From assembly GCA_031258615.1 (NCBI GenBank), contig JAIRMP010000042.1, positions 1 to 5,526 of the forward strand: DNA of 5,526 nucleotides. The letters run 5' to 3'. The notes beneath the pieces were generated by a model. That model was given only the letters and a program-made list of their open reading frames with translations. It was not told where the DNA came from and ran no database searches. The DNA is from Spirochaetaceae bacterium. Its GTDB lineage: Bacteria; Spirochaetota; Spirochaetia; Treponematales; Breznakiellaceae. Of this stretch, positions 4,839-5,526 are shown one piece after another. Made by a program: the position numbers and the translations under genes. Numbering within the stretch: the first letter of the stretch is position 1; the number at the start of each line of letters is the position of its first letter.

Positions 4839-5526
4839 ATGCTTATTGACGGGCTCTACACGATACTCATCGAGCCAATCATCCAGATCATCGAAGTCAT
4901 CTTCATGATTTTTAGCCGTATGCTGAACAAGGGCATGGCGGTGGTTGCGGTGAGTGTCGCGATTTCCCTCCTGACCCATCCCTTCTATAGGGTTGCGGAA
5001 AAGTGGCGGCAGGTGGAACGCGGCGCCCAAGCGCGTCTTGCCCGGAAACTCCGCGTTATCAAGAGCGTTTTTTCAGGAGACGAGCGCCACCTCATGATCA
5101 CGGCCTACTACCGCCAGAACCACTACCATCCGGTTTACGGCCTGCGGAACTCAATCGGCCTCTTCATCCAGATACCCTTCTTCATGGCCGCCTATATCTG
5201 CCTTTCCCATCTGCAAGTCCTGAAGGGCGAGCCGTTTCTGTTCATCAAGGATTTAGGCGTGCCGGACGCGCTCATCCCGCTCTGGGGCGGCGTCAACCTC
5301 CTCCCCATCGTGATGACGCTGGTCAACTGCGCGGCAGCCGCCGTCTACACGAAGGGCCTTCCCAAAAAGGATGCGGCCCAGCTCTACCTCATGGCGGCGG
5401 TCTTTCTCGCGTTGCTCTACAATTCGCCTGCCGGACTGGCGCTCTACTGGACGTGCAACAACCTCTTTTCGCTTGCCAAAAACATCGCGCTCAGGGCCGG
5501 CGATTCAGCGAATAAAGGGGGAAGTC
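4839..5526 (+). CDS. YidC/Oxa1-family membrane protein, N-terminal part (runs off window)
   Basis: The frame is open from ATG 4839 to the window end (229 codons, no stop); ATG 4833 is an alternative start. MLIDGLYTILIEPI is the N-terminus expected from memory of spirochaete relatives, and no Shine-Dalgarno precedes either ATG. Hydrophobic segments near residues 6-25, 32-50, 105-125, 150-170 and 181-216 follow the YidC/Oxa1 plan, which inserts proteins into the inner membrane. The loop NHYHPVYGLRNSIGLFIQIP matches the N-P-x-x-x-x-x-P-x-x-I-Q-x-P region, FLFIKDLG matches the F-x-x-W/I-x-D-L region, and SPAGLALYWTCNNLFSL matches the P-S/A-G-L-x-L-Y-W-x-x-x-N signature. At Ser43 the family has the conserved groove arginine, so classical insertase activity is doubtful. 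Relatives I recall are much longer, with extra membrane domains. It may belong to envelope or polysaccharide assembly. Confidence 0.8.
   Translation, partial: MLIDGLYTILIEPIIQIIEVIFMIFSRMLNKGMAVVAVSVAISLLTHPFYRVAEKWRQVERGAQARLARKLRVIKSVFSGDERHLMITAYYRQNHYHPVYGLRNSIGLFIQIPFFMAAYICLSHLQVLKGEPFLFIKDLGVPDALIPLWGGVNLLPIVMTLVNCAAAAVYTKGLPKKDAAQLYLMAAVFLALLYNSPAGLALYWTCNNLFSLAKNIALRAGDSANKGGS

Noticed and set aside
4767..5030. 87-residue minus-strand ORF as an independent gene
   Set aside because: Its first two thirds are antisense to the YidC-like gene; only its last residues (KEMVKREG onward) are meaningful, as part of the cysK remnant.
5003..5515. Plus-strand ORF overlapping the YidC-like gene in another frame
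   Set aside because: Pro/Arg-rich shadow; the YidC-like frame carries conserved membrane signatures over the same bases.

Overview
The window looks like an accessory region of a host-associated spirochaete, probably a gut Treponema. That is an inference from three things recognised from memory: a decayed Rpn/PD-(D/E)XK nuclease gene of the type multiplied in such genomes, a YidC/Oxa1-related gene of the type those genomes carry, and very many small palindromes between and inside genes. The genes are mosaic: the first is GC-rich, while the radical SAM gene is visibly more AT-rich.

Left part (1-2023). The 3' end of a long, cysteine-free, Thr/Ala/Gly/Val-rich repetitive protein with beta-solenoid character ends at 1534. 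A 120-bp spacer with four consecutive hairpins follows, then a 121-residue protein of unknown function built on a duplicated 29-residue motif.

Middle (2024-3385). A nested palindromic element (2069-2137) separates that gene from a convergent Rpn-family nuclease pseudogene (minus strand, 3181 to 2138). The pseudogene has lost its catalytic E-x-Q segment to a 185-bp palindrome-rich block and has a second frameshift near its 3' end. The block contains a second copy of the nested palindrome. The two copies differ in one hairpin by a compensatory base-pair change. Divergent from the pseudogene is a 30-codon ORF that shares a hairpin plus Shine-Dalgarno leader with the 121-residue gene.

Right part (3386-5526). 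A consensus-like promoter (TTGACA, 17 bp, TACAAT) points at an ATG (3516) lying where transcription should start. The ORF runs into a run of 14 C. As sequenced, it stops 15 bp after the tract. With 13 C (or 16) it fuses to a radical SAM ORF that has no good start codon of its own, giving a protein of about 349 residues. This is the architecture of a phase-variable contingency gene and is the strongest finding. Next comes an antisense remnant of the 3' end of cysK, which reaches the start of a YidC/Oxa1-like membrane protein running off the window. That protein has serine where the insertase family has its groove arginine.

The radical SAM and YidC-like genes resemble families that I recall from cell-surface polysaccharide or envelope clusters. 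The simplest reading is a variable envelope locus edited by small palindromic repeats and slipped-strand mispairing. No RNA gene, CRISPR array or intact insertion sequence was seen.
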